DNA of 64,000 nt from Shinisaurus crocodilurus (Eukaryota > Chordata > Lepidosauria > Squamata > Shinisauridae): positions 298,050,726-298,114,725 of the forward strand of contig CM037877.1 of the NCBI GenBank assembly GCA_021292165.1, given 5' to 3'. Below are positions 46,601 to 57,628 of the stretch, piece after piece. The notes below the pieces were generated by a model. The model saw only the letters and a program-made list of their open reading frames with translations. It was not told where the DNA came from and did not search any database. A program made the position numbers and the translations under genes. Within the stretch, counting starts at the first letter, position 1; each line of letters starts with the position of its first letter.

Positions 46601-49600
46601 CCAAAAACATCTGGGGACCCCAGGTTGGAGAACACTGCTCTACAGGGACTTTCAACTGATTAAAGACTTTTTTAAATGATTAACACTCTGCTGTAAGTGA
46701 GAACTTAAATAAATGTAAATATCGCGCAAGCTCAGTGAAAGTGCCTTTATTCTGGGCTTCCTAGAGGTGGTAGGATGCTTCTCCCCTCCCTTTGCTTTCT
46801 TTCCCCACTGTCAAGAGTTCAGATCAGCCTCCTGCAACCCGATGCCTTCCAGATGTGTTGGAATACAACCCCCATTATCCCCAGCCAGCATCGGGACGAT
46901 GGGAGTTGGGAAGGCTTATTTAGATTGTAAGCTCCTTGAAGCCAGGATGGAAGAATGGAACTTTCTTCTGTTATCTCCAGAAATGAAAGTTTCTTCCATC
47001 CTCCAAGAATGGAACTTTCCGTTCCTCTGTAAAGAGTCATATATGCTGAAGGAGATGGGGAAGAAGAAAAGGGCATTTTGAAGGGTTCCCCCCCCAATAA
47101 AAATTTGTCACCTGAAGAACAGAGCTGGAACTGTTGTGTTTCTTTAGAAAACATCAGGATAATGCTAAGTGAAAAGACTGTTAGAGTTCTGATGTCCCAG
47201 CTCTTTTTCAATATTCCTTTGGGAAACTCCCCCCCCCCTTAAAAATCATTACACTTCCCAAAAGACTAATAATCCTACCACCATATCTGCATTGGCCTTT
47301 TCCCTCTCTAGATGTACGTTTTCTGTTTTGCACAAATTAGCTTGGTCTAAACACCTTTAGGGTCATGGCAGGTAGATGACATCTCCATCCGTTTTCCCTT
47401 TTAATTTGTTGGTTTATCAGAATTAAAAAGTTGCAGGTGCCTTTACCACAGGTCGCATGCTCCTAGTAGGTTTCCAGTGGGATATGCTGGCAGCTGATAA
47501 CCTTTGCTCTCTTGGATTTTCTCCCAAATAGTCAAGAATGCCTAAGGAAGTTTAGAACTGAGTACACGTCCTGGCATTCTGCGTGTAAATTAGGTGGAGG
47601 ATGCCTACCTTGCTTAGGTACAGAAAGTGCTACTGAGAGGGGAATAGTTGGACAAACTACTACATGTGTTCACCTAGTAGTAGATAAAACGAACCATTTG
47701 TAGTTCCTACTGGTACGATCAACAAAAATACCTAGGAGAATGTGATATTGGAGTGGGGAGGCTATCTTCAAATTTATTATGAATACATGTAGTATATTCA
47801 TATTTATTATGAATAGAGGGGGGGAGGCTATATTTGCTAAAGAAGCCAGTAGCGAGATCTTCCAAGGATCTATGCCAGTGCAGCCTGATGTGCGCCATTT
47901 CTATCCCTTCGAACGAGTATGGTATGGCAGATTGTGCCAGTCCTTCTTTATGGAAGTAACGACACAGAGACACGACACGACACAGTGACACAGCTGGCTG
48001 GGGCATGCTGGGAGTTGTAGGCCTTTTTTTTCTGTCTAAACTTGGCACAGGATTGTGCCCTAAAACAACAACAACCACAGTTTAAAAACAATAATAAAAC
48101 AAATACATTAAAAAGACATATAAAAACACACTGGAAATTACAGAATAAAAACAGCTCCCAACCCAACAAAGCATTTTGCATTTTGCATTTTCTGGTTCCT
48201 GCTGGAACGGAAAGTTCCTTGCCTGCTGGTGGAAGCACAGCAGAGAGGGAGCCACCCTAAGCTGCCTTCCCAGGGTGTACCACAGCTGGGGAGCAGCCAC
48301 CAAGAAGGCCCTTCCTTGCGGTGCTGCCTCTAACGGTGGCGGGTACCGAGAGACGGGCTTTCCGCAACAATCTTAAAACCTGGGCAGGCTCGTATGGAAA
48401 AGGGGCAGTCCTTCTGGTATCCCGGTTTCCCCCCCTAAGCCAAACAAAGCAGGGAAAATCCTTTTCATTGCAGCTTTCTCTGACCCCATTCTCCAAACTT
48501 TAAAACCGGAAGTGCGCCCAGCCCTAGAAACCGGGCTTCCTGCTCCCTTAGACCTTTGCTGTGTGCTGCTATGCGTTCCCTGGGCGGTGCGCAAGGGAAG
48601 GCACGCTTGCACAGGTTGCTTTGTGGTTCCTCTGCGTGTTTTGTGACTGAGCCCTGTCACGGGAAACCCAAGCTGGACCAAAGCTCCGCTCCAACCACTG
48701 GACCCTACTCTCTTGCTCAGAGCTGGAGATACAACTCTGGGTCCTGTTTCGCAGTCTTGTCCGCTTCTGACTAACATCTCTAGATGTTGGTGAAAGTGTC
48801 CCCGCTCCCAGAGAACTCTGGAATCCTGGTCCCCCTTCGTCTTATGCACGATGACCCCCCCAGTGTGTCTCCTAAGTGCAGACATGGCGCCGCCCACTCT
48901 ACTAGAGTATCCAAAAAGATGGGGGTGGGGTGGGAGGTAGGGATTTGGCACAGCGTTCCCCTTTGAATTTCCTACCCCTGAAGTGTTGCTGCCATGGGTA
49001 GTGCAGCTGCCCTCCCGATGAACCACTTGGGATATCTAGAGGTTGCGCGTGTGCGCGCGCGTGTGTGGGGAGGGAATCTCAGGTTTCCTTTTCTTCAATC
49101 ATCTAATTAAATTGGCACAAAGCCCTTGCATTAGCGAGAGACTGGTGCCAAGGAGCAAAGATGTGGGGGTGGGGGGGGGGAGATTGAAGAAAAGATGTGT
49201 CTGATTTGGTGGGGGAGGCAGTTAGAATAGAGCAGGATTAAGCAACCTCGTGTCCTCCAGATGTTTTGGATGACGACTTCCATCATTCCCTGTCCATTGG
49301 CCATGCTGGATGGGCCTTATGACAGTTGTAGTCCCAAAACCTGGAGGGGCGCCTACACAAATACGGGGTCATTGGGGGAAGTGGTGCCTTTTGATGTGCA
49401 GCCGCTCCCCAAGTCCCCCAGATAGTCGTGCCGCTGTGTCGAAAACCGGTTCTAGCAGTTTGATTGCCACCAGGAGCAGCAGTTCTTTTGTAAAGAACTG
49501 CCCAATTCCAGACCAAGCCACCCCAAAAGACTTTGCATGACAGCCGGGAACGATATATTGTGTTGCTGGGAAAATTCATTTCCCCCTTCCCCAGCTGCCA

Positions 49601-52600
49601 GGAGGAGGATTGCTCAGAGGGAACGGGGACCGACCTCTCTGTGGGGTGACACAGGTGACCTGAGGTCAGCGGGGCGGGAGCCTGTTTCCACTGCATGGGA
49701 TGGACCTTATGGGGAGGAGCAAAGAGGCGACCAGTTGTGTTTCATTGGCAGCAGTTTGCCAGGGGCCCTTTCCGAATGTTCTTTTGAGTGGGGTGCCTCT
49801 TGGGTGGATGTCCCCCCGTTCTAGGTTTGCAGAGCAGAGCAAATCTGAGTGAAGAAGAGGTCTTTGGCGCTTGTGGGGGGCGGAGTAGGGCCCCGCTGCC
49901 TGGTTCCCTCCCACAACTTGGTCTCTTTCTCTCCCACTCCCTCCTGCAGCGCTGATCCTGCTGTTCTACCTGGTGTTCTACGGCTTCCTCACCGCCCTCT
50001 TCACGCTCACCATGTGGGTGTTGCTGCAGACGGTGGATCCGTTCATCCCCAAATACCAAGATCGCCTCTCTGTCCCAGGTAAGGCCCTCTTCCTCCTCAT
50101 CAATCCTTGCTCCCATGTGCAGGAGAAAGGATCTGGCCCACATGCTCCAGGAGCTCCCTTCCAGGTGGCCGTGTCTCGTGCAGGCGTGTCCTCGGGTGCT
50201 AGGGCCCTGTACCTGGATGAAGCTGGGACTTCTAGGCTCAGTTCGAGGAAGGTGGTCTGGTCCGTGCATACAGAGCGGTGAGGTGGTAAATTGAGCTGCA
50301 CCCCCTCAGGCTGCAAGTTTCCCCCCATTTTTGAATGTTCTTCTCTCCCCCCCCCCAATAAAATGTTTGTGCAGAGAAAAAAAAAACAATAAATTCCCAC
50401 CTGCAATCAGGAGCGGTTCGTTTTACCACTTCGTTTTGCTGGGTGCCTAGACCCCGACCTCCGACGAGAGTTGTCGGGCAAAGCTCAGGAGCTGGCGGAT
50501 TAGTACTGGGTGCTGGGGTGGAAAGAGAGGTGCTTAAGCTTGCCTAGAAACTTGCCTAGACCTGGAAGACCCCAGGTTGGGGAAAGCTGGTTACAGAGTC
50601 TGATCAGGGCTGCTCAGTTAGCACTGGCCACGTTCAGAATACCCACTCGCCTTCGTACCTTCTGAGGGTTAGTGGTGAAAGCAGATGCCGCAGTTCAGAT
50701 CCGTCCATCCCGGTGGGGTTGGGAAGAATCCGGCACAAGCAGAGATTCAGAAAGGGCCGTGAGAGCAATTGCTGCTGTTCTTGTCCAAAGCGGATTTGCA
50801 GAGGGGTGCCTGGGAGAGAGAGAAAACAGGCACGATTTTAGTCCACACGGGGAGGGGGCCGGAGTGCGGTAAGTAGTTGGGACTCCCCGATTCATCGGTT
50901 TGCTTTCTGTCCTTTCTTTCCTCTCCCCGCCCACCCCGGTGCAGGGATGATGATTCGCCCGAAGACGGAGGCGCTGGATATCGCCTACAATGTTACCAGC
51001 ACTGAATCTTGGGAGGAGTATGTGAAGATGCTCAATAACTTTTTGGATGGTAAGTTCTAGGTGGGGGAGCAGCCCCCCCCCAGTCCCTTCTGCCAAGTGG
51101 AGTGAGGAGACTACTTTTCCCCGCCTCTGCAGCACCCTTTCCCCGCTCCCTTCCCGAATCTGGAGCCTTCCACATGTTGGACTGCAACTGCCATTGGCCA
51201 TGCTGGCTGGGGATGATGGGAGTTGCAGTCAGGCACATCTGGAGGGTGCCAGGTTGGAGCCCTGGGGCATTAAGGTGTATCTCTTCCCCCTTCGATATTT
51301 TGCTGAGAGTTTCCCCGCTCCTTTTATAAAATCCAATCCAGTGAAAATAATCATTCTTCACACGTATTGTTCACCGGAAGGGAAATGAGGCTTTCTTAGT
51401 GCTGCTACGTCAGGAAGCGCCGACAGACCGAGCTACAAGCCAGTGAGACGGTATTAAAATGGAAAGTATTGCTGTCGGTGTGTTCACTGCTTGCATACAA
51501 TTATGGGCTGGATGCTATTTTAGCCCCTTTTGATTTGTGCTTAATACACACCTGGACAACCGGTTTATGGTTTTCAACTGTTAGAAAAAGGTGGTTGCGG
51601 CTTCAGAATGGGCTCATCTGGACAAGAGCGTCGATCGCAGCTTCAAAGATAAGATTCTGAACTCATGCATCAGCGTCCCTTTGCCCCCAACTCATTACAA
51701 TAAACTAACCTGTTTCATCCCCAGCAGCAGAACAATTCTATATTCTATTTTTCCCCCGTTCTAGGAACCCTGGAGAAGATGCAGGCCTTTTCAATTATTT
51801 TTGCCAGCCCTTATTATCCCTTCATCATTGAACACATAATTAACTTAGGGAGCTGGTTGCCATAAGACGGGGTGAAGGTCCCTTTTAAAAAGGGGATCGG
51901 ACAATCTGAAGGAGGATAGATTTACCAGTCATAGCTCAATGAAACATCCAGGTTCAGCGGCAATATATCTTTGAATATCAGGTGCTGAAAGACGAACAGA
52001 GGCTTTTCTTATGCTCTTATTTGCACCTGCCATTTGAAGTTCTTCTTAGAGAACTGTTTCTTCATGGAAGATTAAGGGATCATGTTCCCTTTCTTCAAAG
52101 ATTCAAGATAATTAATCTGCGTAGGGGAGGATCAGATATTAGACATAATACCTTTTCTGTCTGTTTTCATCCAACAGTGGGTTGTGTGTGTTTTTTTTTA
52201 AACCTTTAAAGGTGCAATATGCATGTTTAGACAGAAAAAAGGCCTACAACTCCCAGCATGCCCCACCACTGCAATGTGGCCCCCGAGAGCTCCCCCAAAA
52301 TAGAATTTGGCCCTCAGGCTGAAAGAGGTTCAACACCCCTGTTCGAAAAGATATATTTTCTGGGTGGGGAGCTGAGATTTAGTGACTTGGAAGATAGTAC
52401 ACAATCCATTGGTTACAGAATAGGGCTCTGGATGCAGGTTCATGTCCAAACTCCCATTGGGAGCACAGTGATTCTTGGACGTGCCCTCGCTCGCTCTTTC
52501 GGAATATAGGCATCGGAATATGACAAGATGTCCAAGACCAAGTCGGACTATTTGTCAGTCCTCTCTTGTCTGGAAGACAATGGCTGCGTTCTGACAACAT

Positions 52601-55600
52601 GATAACCCACACTCAAAGGTTGAGTATGGGTTGAACCGTGGGTTGTTGAGCCGTGGGTTATCGTGTTGTCTGGACCCGGCTGCGCTAACCAGCCATGTCT
52701 TGTAAACGACAAACAACTCATGAAGAGAACCCATGGTTTGTTGTTGGGCTGTGAACTGTCGGTTGCTCCCCATGGTTGTTATCTCGGCTGGGTTCAGACA
52801 ACTCGATAACCCACGTTTCAGCATAACCCACGGTTCAACGACAACCCACATTCAGCCCATACTCCACTCTTGAGAGTGGCTTATCGTGTTGTCTGGACCC
52901 AGCCAATGTCTCTCCAGGGTCTTGGGCAGAAAGAGGTCTTTCCCCATAACCTGCACACTTGATCCTTTTAACTGGAATTGCTGTGATTAAACCCCTGGGA
53001 CCGTCGGCAGGCAAAGTAGGGGCTCCAGCACTGAGCTGTGATTGTTCCTTTCCTCTCCCCTTGCAGCCTACAATAATTCCAGGCAAGTGGCCACCAACGA
53101 GTTATGCCGCCCAGGGGCGCTACACGAGCAGCCAGATAACGGGGTGCTGAACTACCCCAAGAGGGCATGCCAGTTCAACCGCACTGTGTTGAAGGACTGC
53201 TCGGGCCTCAACGACACCACCTACGGCTACCGGGACGGGCGCCCTTGCATCCTTGTCAAAATGAACCGGGTAGGTTGGCGGGATGTGGGAGGGGGAGCTG
53301 GGAATGATGGGTCCTACCCCCAGTTCCGAGAACAGATCAAATGGATCCAGTCACTTGCCCGGAGGCTGCTCGGACTGCTTAATCTTACAGCCCCTGGCCA
53401 ATTTTGCCTTCAGGAGCCTTTTGAGGCATGAGTGGCGGGCCTGCGTTTCGATGCCAGTTCTGATATTATGAACATCTTCCTTACCTCTTTGGCGTCTAGC
53501 TTGGTAACTTGGAGGGGCCAAGCAGCCGTCGTCTGGGGGGGGGGGGGAGAGAAGCAGATTTAGCATTGGGGACTTCTAGCTGCCAACTCCTAGCTTAGCG
53601 TATGTTGAGGACAGAAGTGTCAGTCCTTCCTATAGCGAGGCAAACAGCGCTGTCTCTGTCTGTAGATGGTTTTGCCCCCCCCCCACAGTGTTCAGCCCTT
53701 TTTGTGAGGGGTGGGGCAGGGGAGGTAAGAAGTGTATGAAGGCTAATCTGCAGTCCTAATCCCTTTTCTTTCCCCCATCTTCTCTTTGCAGGTCATCAAC
53801 TTCTACGCGGGAGCCAACCAGACCATGAATATCACTTGCACGGCGAAGGTAAAGCCTTAGACACTCCCCAACACGTGGCGTTCCCCTCTCCTCCATCTCT
53901 TCCCCCCCCCACCCCACTCTCTCGCCATTCACTTCCTACATCCTGTAACACTCCACTGTCTCTTGCCTCCTTTTCTCTTGGAAAAAAATATTCTGCGCCT
54001 TCAGAGATTCAGGGCCAAGCATGAGGTAAGGGCTTATCTCGCCAAAGCATTAGAAGTCAAACTAGAATTGTTTGGAGAGATCCTGCCTAGTGGACCGTAG
54101 AACCCCAAGAGATGTTACTCTTGCTTTCCCTGCCTCCTTAGATTCTACTTTGCTCCAGAAGACGGTGATGGGTACTGGGAGTCCTCCGCCTCTCAGCTGC
54201 CAAATCACCTCCAACCGCTCAACTCGCCTTGCCTTTGGGAGAACCTAGCAGCCCTGACTCCGCTAGACCCCGCTTATTTTCGTCTACTCCAGACAAGTCA
54301 CCCCACTTCTCTCTCCAGCAATACCTTGTCCACCCTCCCCGCCCCTCCCCCTTTCAATATGTAGAGCCCGTCGAGATGGATAGCTGTAACTAGTTCCTTT
54401 GACTCCGTTCTCCATAACCCCCAACTACAAATATCTCAGAAATGGGATACTGTTGGGGAACACCCACCTAGTAACTTTTAGCTGGGTATTTTTGTGTTTC
54501 AGTTTAAAGGAGTTCTTTGCAACCTCTTATGGAAACGTGGCCTGCTCCTCCCGTTTGTTAGGGCTGGGGGAAATTCTGATTATTTGGCCTCTAAATATTC
54601 ATTCAGGGCCAAAACAGATAATACTTTAAAGACATAGCAGCTACTTACATCTGTCTTTCACCCTTACTCGAACTGGACCCTGATTCTGCTGAGAATGTAA
54701 ATATTGGAAGACCTCTAATTTTTATTTGTATTTTTTTTAAACGGAACTCTCAATCTTGTGGTTCCAGAGGTAACAACTTTGCGATGTGCCCAATGAGACA
54801 TAAATACCGCTGGAATCACCCAGATGTTGGCTTCTTCCCTTTTTCCATTGTCTTCCCCCAATTGTAGCAATTCGTTAGTCATTGAGGGGTGTGGTCCTGC
54901 ACCAAGGAAAGCTGAAGTTTGACACACACAAGACAAGCAATGGAACAATTGTCTTTCATTTCTTTGCTAATTCTCCTAGGGCGCAATCCTGTGCATGTTT
55001 AGATAGTAAAAAAAAAGGCCTACAATTCCCAGCATACCCCAGCCAGCACAGGATTGCACCTCTAGTTGAAGCAGAAGGAGTGGGAACTGTGTGCATTAAG
55101 CTACTATTTATTTATTTATTTATTTATTATTACATTTGTTAATCGCCCATCTGGCCGGTCACTAAGAATTCTGCTCGCCCCCTTCTGGGATTGCCACCAG
55201 GCTTGAGTGCATCTATGCATCGCCTAACTTCACAGCCCTAGTGCCTTGATTTTTCTTTTGATTTATGGCAGCTGGGGTTCCCGTAACCTTGTTGTGCTTG
55301 AGTATAAAATCCTGATTTGGACAGTGCGCTGTGGCAGAATACACCCTGCCCCCTCTCATTCACTGGTTCATCTGTTCTTTCCTCATTTCTTTTTTTCTCG
55401 TGGCTGTTGTCTCCCCTCTGCCCCCTCTCTCCGTGTATTCATTATTTACTCATTCATTCAATCTTGTCTTTTTCTTCTACGTTTCCATCATCAGAAGGAA
55501 AAAAACCCTCAGGAAGACATTCTAGTAAGAACAATGTGGGATGGGATTTGGGGCGGACGTTTGTGTGTTCACAGGCGAGACCCATCCTGGGCGCTGAATG

Positions 55601-55623
55601 TACATAGTTCACAGCAGAAGCGG

Positions 55624-55654
<31 letters not shown>

Positions 55655-57628
55655 GTGGAGGGTGGGGGGGACCCTTGGAGTAGCCGTGGGTTTGGTATGG
55701 ATTAGGTAGAAGCTAAGAATGAGGGCCGCATGGTGCAGTAGGTTATATCGGGGAGGGGGAGAAGTTAAATCTATAACTTGACACCTCCCTTTCCTTCCCA
55801 CAGAAAGAGGAGGATATACAGAAACTTGGAGAGATCGAAATGTTCCCAGCCAACGGGAACATTGACCTAATGTACTTCCCTTACTACGGCAAGAAAGTTC
55901 ATGTACGTATTCGCTGTTGCAGGAGTCTCTCCCATCTCCCCTGCAGGTGCATGCTGGGAAGTTCCCTGCTTCCCTTCTGCCAATTCCACACCTGGGATAG
56001 GATCGCGCTCTTCAAGGGCTCGAAAGGTGGTCACACAGAGGAGGGCCAGGAGGTGCAGGACACGGAATCATGGGCTCAAGTGCAGGGCCGGTGCTACCAT
56101 CAGGCCAACTAGGCAGCCGCCTGGGGCGCAGGGCTAAAGGGGGCGCCAGAAACAGGGAGGGAGAAGGGGGGACGCGCTAAATATCTAATCTTGCCTAGGG
56201 CACCAAACTGCCTTGCACCGGCCCTGCTCAAGTGACAGGAACCCAGATTCTGCCTGGACATCAGGAAAAACTTCCTGACTGTTAGAACAATACAACAATG
56301 GGACCAATGACCTAGGGAGGTCGTGGGCTCTCCCGCACTGGAGGCATTCAAGGTGCGGCCGGACAGCCATCTGTCAGGGATGCTTTGACTGGGACTCCTG
56401 CATTGGGCAGGGGGTTGGACTCGATGGCCTTGTAGGCCCCTTCCAACTCTACGATTCTCTGATTTCCTGCAGGACTTGATCGAATGTCCCCATTTCCCCT
56501 TCAACAAAACATAAATTTCTTAATGTCCCCTTTGATTAAAAGGCTGGGAATAGGATTGCTCGTTTCAACTTCTGGTCTACAGAAACTCTGTTCTCAAAAA
56601 TGGAAAACTTATCTCCTCAAGCCCTCATTGAGTGGACCTAGAAATATTCTAATTTAAATTAAAATAAATTACACCCCCCCCAATACACGGGGGGGGGGGA
56701 ACTCTGTAATGCCTTCCAAGCAGGAAGAAGCCCCACATAAGAGCCAGTGTGGCCTAGTGGTGAGAGCGTTGGACTGGGACTCAGGAGACCCGGGTTCTAG
56801 TCCCCACTCGGCCATGAAGCTCACTGGGTGACTTTGGGCCAGTCACTGACTCTCAGCCTGACCTACCTCACAGGGTTGTTGTTGTGAGGATAAATTGGAG
56901 AGGAGGAGGGGGATTGTGAGCCACCTTGGGTTCTTTGCAAGAGGCGGGAAAAGCAGGGTATAAATGTAATTATAAAATGTAATATAAATGTAATAATATA
57001 AGTGCTAAAGCAAGCTTTCCCCAACTTGGCGTCCTCCAGTTGTGTTGGACCACGACTCCCATAATTCCCAGCCAGCTAAAGTCACTTGAACCAACCCACC
57101 CCCAAATAGAGATGTGTTTGTGTTTTTAAATGAGTTCGTAGCAACATACAGTAGCTTCTTCATTCCAAGATTTTGGCTAGATTTTAGAGCAGTGTTCTCC
57201 AACCTTGGGTCCCCAGATGTTTTTGGCCTACAACTCCCAGCATGCCCCAGCCAGCTACGCTGGCTGGAGCATGCTGGGAGTTGTAGGCCAAAAACATCTG
57301 GGGACCCAAGGTTGGAGAACACTGTTTTAGAGCCTCCCTTGCGTTATTCCTCTTTATGTGTTAAAAGGGGAGTGGGAGATGGCGGCAGAGAGATCCATGG
57401 GTCAGTTTATGACCGCTCTCTCTCTCTCACTCAACCTGTCCCCCCCTTTTCAATCCACCTCAGTTAAACTACACGCAGCCAGTCGTGGCCGTCAAGTTCC
57501 TGAACCTCACGTTCAACTATGACCACAACGTGGAATGCAAGGTCAACGCTGCCAACATCGCCACGACCGACGAGCGGGACAAGTTTGCCGGACGCGTGGC
57601 GTTCAAGATCCGGGTCAACAAAGACTGA
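40567..57628 (+). CDS. ATP1B2: Na,K-ATPase subunit beta-2 (AMOG), seven coding exons
   Basis: A single-pass type II glycoprotein. It pairs with the Na,K-ATPase alpha subunit for folding, delivery and K+ affinity, and acts as a glial adhesion molecule. Coding segments are 40567-40678, 49950-50078, 50945-51049, 53067-53269, 53792-53848, 55804-55902 and 57464-57628. They total 870 nt and give 289 residues (human 290), with all GT-AG junctions and phases consistent. The start CCCACCATGG is a good Kozak context. Visible features are the cytoplasmic [17 protein letters not shown] segment, a membrane span at about 39-64, six ectodomain cysteines (129, 150, 160, 176, 199, 260) that form the family's three disulfides, eight N-glycosylation sequons (N96, N118, N153, N164, N192, N196, N237, N249), and [18 protein letters not shown]. 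At 133-135 ALH replaces the human RYY. Confidence 0.96.
44866..44990. mobile_element. Palindromic MITE, ATP1B2 intron 1
   Basis: Arms CCGTCCCCAACCGGGTGCCG and a near complement, around TGCAACTCCCACCATCCCC. Confidence 0.7.
45569..45650 (-). repeat. CR1 LINE 3' end, inverted
   Basis: ATAGAATCATAGAATCATAG, then AGTTGGAAGGGGCCTACAAG and CCCCCTGCTCAATGCAGGA. Confidence 0.85.
46507..46637. mobile_element. Palindromic hAT-type MITE
   Basis: 131 bp from CAGTGTTCTCCAACCTGGGG to the complement. The flanking octamers TCCTACAG and CTCTACAG match at 6 of 8. It is near-identical to 57190-57324. Confidence 0.8.
48060..48400. repeat. LINE-like interspersed fragment
   Basis: GGGGAGCAGCCACCAAGAAG followed by AAACCTGGGCAGGCTCGTAT and a preceding AAACAATAATAAAACAAATA-type stretch. 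I recognise this as a common interspersed repeat type of squamates, but cannot place the clade. A one-armed MITE (48,000-48,062) precedes it. Confidence 0.4.
49950..50078 (+). CDS. ATP1B2: ATP1B2 coding exon 2 (residues 38-81), membrane span
   Basis: Acceptor CTCCTGCAG, donor GTAAGG. It encodes the signal-anchor [20 protein letters not shown] and the stalk [17 protein letters not shown]. Confidence 0.96.
50945..51049 (+). CDS. ATP1B2: ATP1B2 coding exon 3 (residues 81-115)
   Basis: Acceptor GTGCAG, donor GTAAGT. It encodes [20 protein letters not shown] with sequon N96, then [14 protein letters not shown]. Confidence 0.95.
51158..51262. mobile_element. Palindromic MITE, ATP1B2 intron 3
   Basis: GAGCCTTCCACATGTTGGAC and its partner CACATCTGGAGGGTGCCAGG, around CTGCCATTGGCCATGCTGG. 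Confidence 0.6.
52440..52910. repeat. Fold-back repeat region, copy 1 (partner 60250-60870)
   Basis: TGACAACATGATAACCCACA and its complement GTGTTGTCTGGACCC recur in alternating orientation. The outer segment CTTTCGGAATATAGGCATCG is shared with 60,490. It lies in ATP1B2 intron 3. Confidence 0.65.
53067..53269 (+). CDS. ATP1B2: ATP1B2 coding exon 4 (residues 116-183)
   Basis: Acceptor CCTTGCAG, donor GTAGGT. It carries the first four ectodomain cysteines, [20 protein letters not shown] and the KMNR end. Confidence 0.96.
53792..53848 (+). CDS. ATP1B2: ATP1B2 coding exon 5 (residues 184-202)
   Basis: 57 nt, acceptor TCTTTGCAG, donor GTAAAG. It encodes [19 protein letters not shown] with sequons N192 and N196 and Cys199. 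Confidence 0.95.
54005..54025 (+). other. ATP1B2: Candidate 21-nt microexon in ATP1B2 intron 5
   Basis: GCGCCTTCAG precedes and GTAAGG follows a 21-nt open block encoding RFRAKHE, in phase 0 with exons 5 and 6. There is no counterpart in human ATP1B2. The splice strength is only judged by eye. Confidence 0.3.
54970..55075. repeat. MITE fragment, ATP1B2 intron 5
   Basis: GGGCGCAATCCTGTGCATGT, then AAAAGGCCTACAATTCCCAG and a shortened right end ACAGGATTGCACC. A partial copy of the 21940-22078 family. Confidence 0.55.
55495..55524 (+). other. ATP1B2: Candidate 30-nt microexon in ATP1B2 intron 5
   Basis: A long pyrimidine tract ending CCATCATCAG precedes, and GTAAGA follows. The 30-nt block encodes [10 protein letters not shown] in phase 0 and resembles the start of exon 6 (KEEDIQKLG), as if duplicated. 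Confidence 0.4.
55621..55651. repeat. (GT)n microsatellite
   Basis: About 14 GT units, 150 bp before ATP1B2 exon 6. Confidence 0.9.
55804..55902 (+). CDS. ATP1B2: ATP1B2 coding exon 6 (residues 203-235)
   Basis: 99 nt, acceptor TTCCCACAG, donor GTACGT. It encodes [19 protein letters not shown], then [14 protein letters not shown]. Confidence 0.96.
56000..56462 (+). repeat. CR1 LINE 3' end interrupted by hAT MITE
   Basis: GATCGCGCTCTTCAAGGGCT leads to GGGCTCAAGTG, then the hAT MITE, then ACAGGAACCCAGATTCTGCC and on to CTCGATGGCCTTGTAGGCCC with a CTCTGATT tail. The frame is decayed. It lies in ATP1B2 intron 6. Confidence 0.85.
56083..56226. mobile_element. hAT MITE with exact 8-bp target duplication, inside CR1
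   Basis: 144 bp, CAGGGCCGGTGCTACCATCA to CTTGCACCGGCCCTG. CTCAAGTG flanks at 56075-56082 and 56227-56234. It is an inverted relative of 8643-8809. Confidence 0.92.
56741..57003 (+). repeat. tRNA-derived CORE/MIR-like SINE
   Basis: Box A TGGCCTAGTGGTGAGAGCG, box B GGGTTCTAGTCCCC, core, and an ATAAATGTAAT tail. It lies in ATP1B2 intron 6. Confidence 0.9.
57190..57324. mobile_element. Palindromic hAT-type MITE, exact 8-bp target duplication
   Basis: 135 bp from CAGTGTTCTCCAACCTTGGG to its complement. TTTTAGAG flanks at 57182-57189 and 57325-57332. This copy establishes the class of the whole palindromic family. It ends 139 bp before ATP1B2 exon 7. Confidence 0.92.
57464..57628 (+). CDS. ATP1B2: ATP1B2 coding exon 7 (residues 236-289)
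   Basis: Acceptor TCCACCTCAG, stop TGA 57626-57628. It encodes [40 protein letters not shown] and the end [11 protein letters not shown]. Confidence 0.96.
   Translation, partial: LNYTQPVVAVKFLNLTFNYDHNVECKVNAANIATTDERDKFAGRVAFKIRVNKD

Larger units (their letters stand above)
40679..49949 (+). other. ATP1B2: ATP1B2 intron 1, G-run-rich
   Basis: A 9.3-kb intron. Between about 40,680 and 44,300 it is unusually dense in runs of four or more G, with no recognised exon or element. Later parts hold a fold-back MITE (44866-44990), an inverted CR1 tail (45569-45650), a second MITE (46507-46637), a fold-back fragment (45670-46020) and a LINE-like fragment (48060-48400). Confidence 0.7.

Noticed and set aside
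49742..50269. Minus-strand frame over ATP1B2 exon 2
   Set aside because: Antisense shadow of a confirmed exon.
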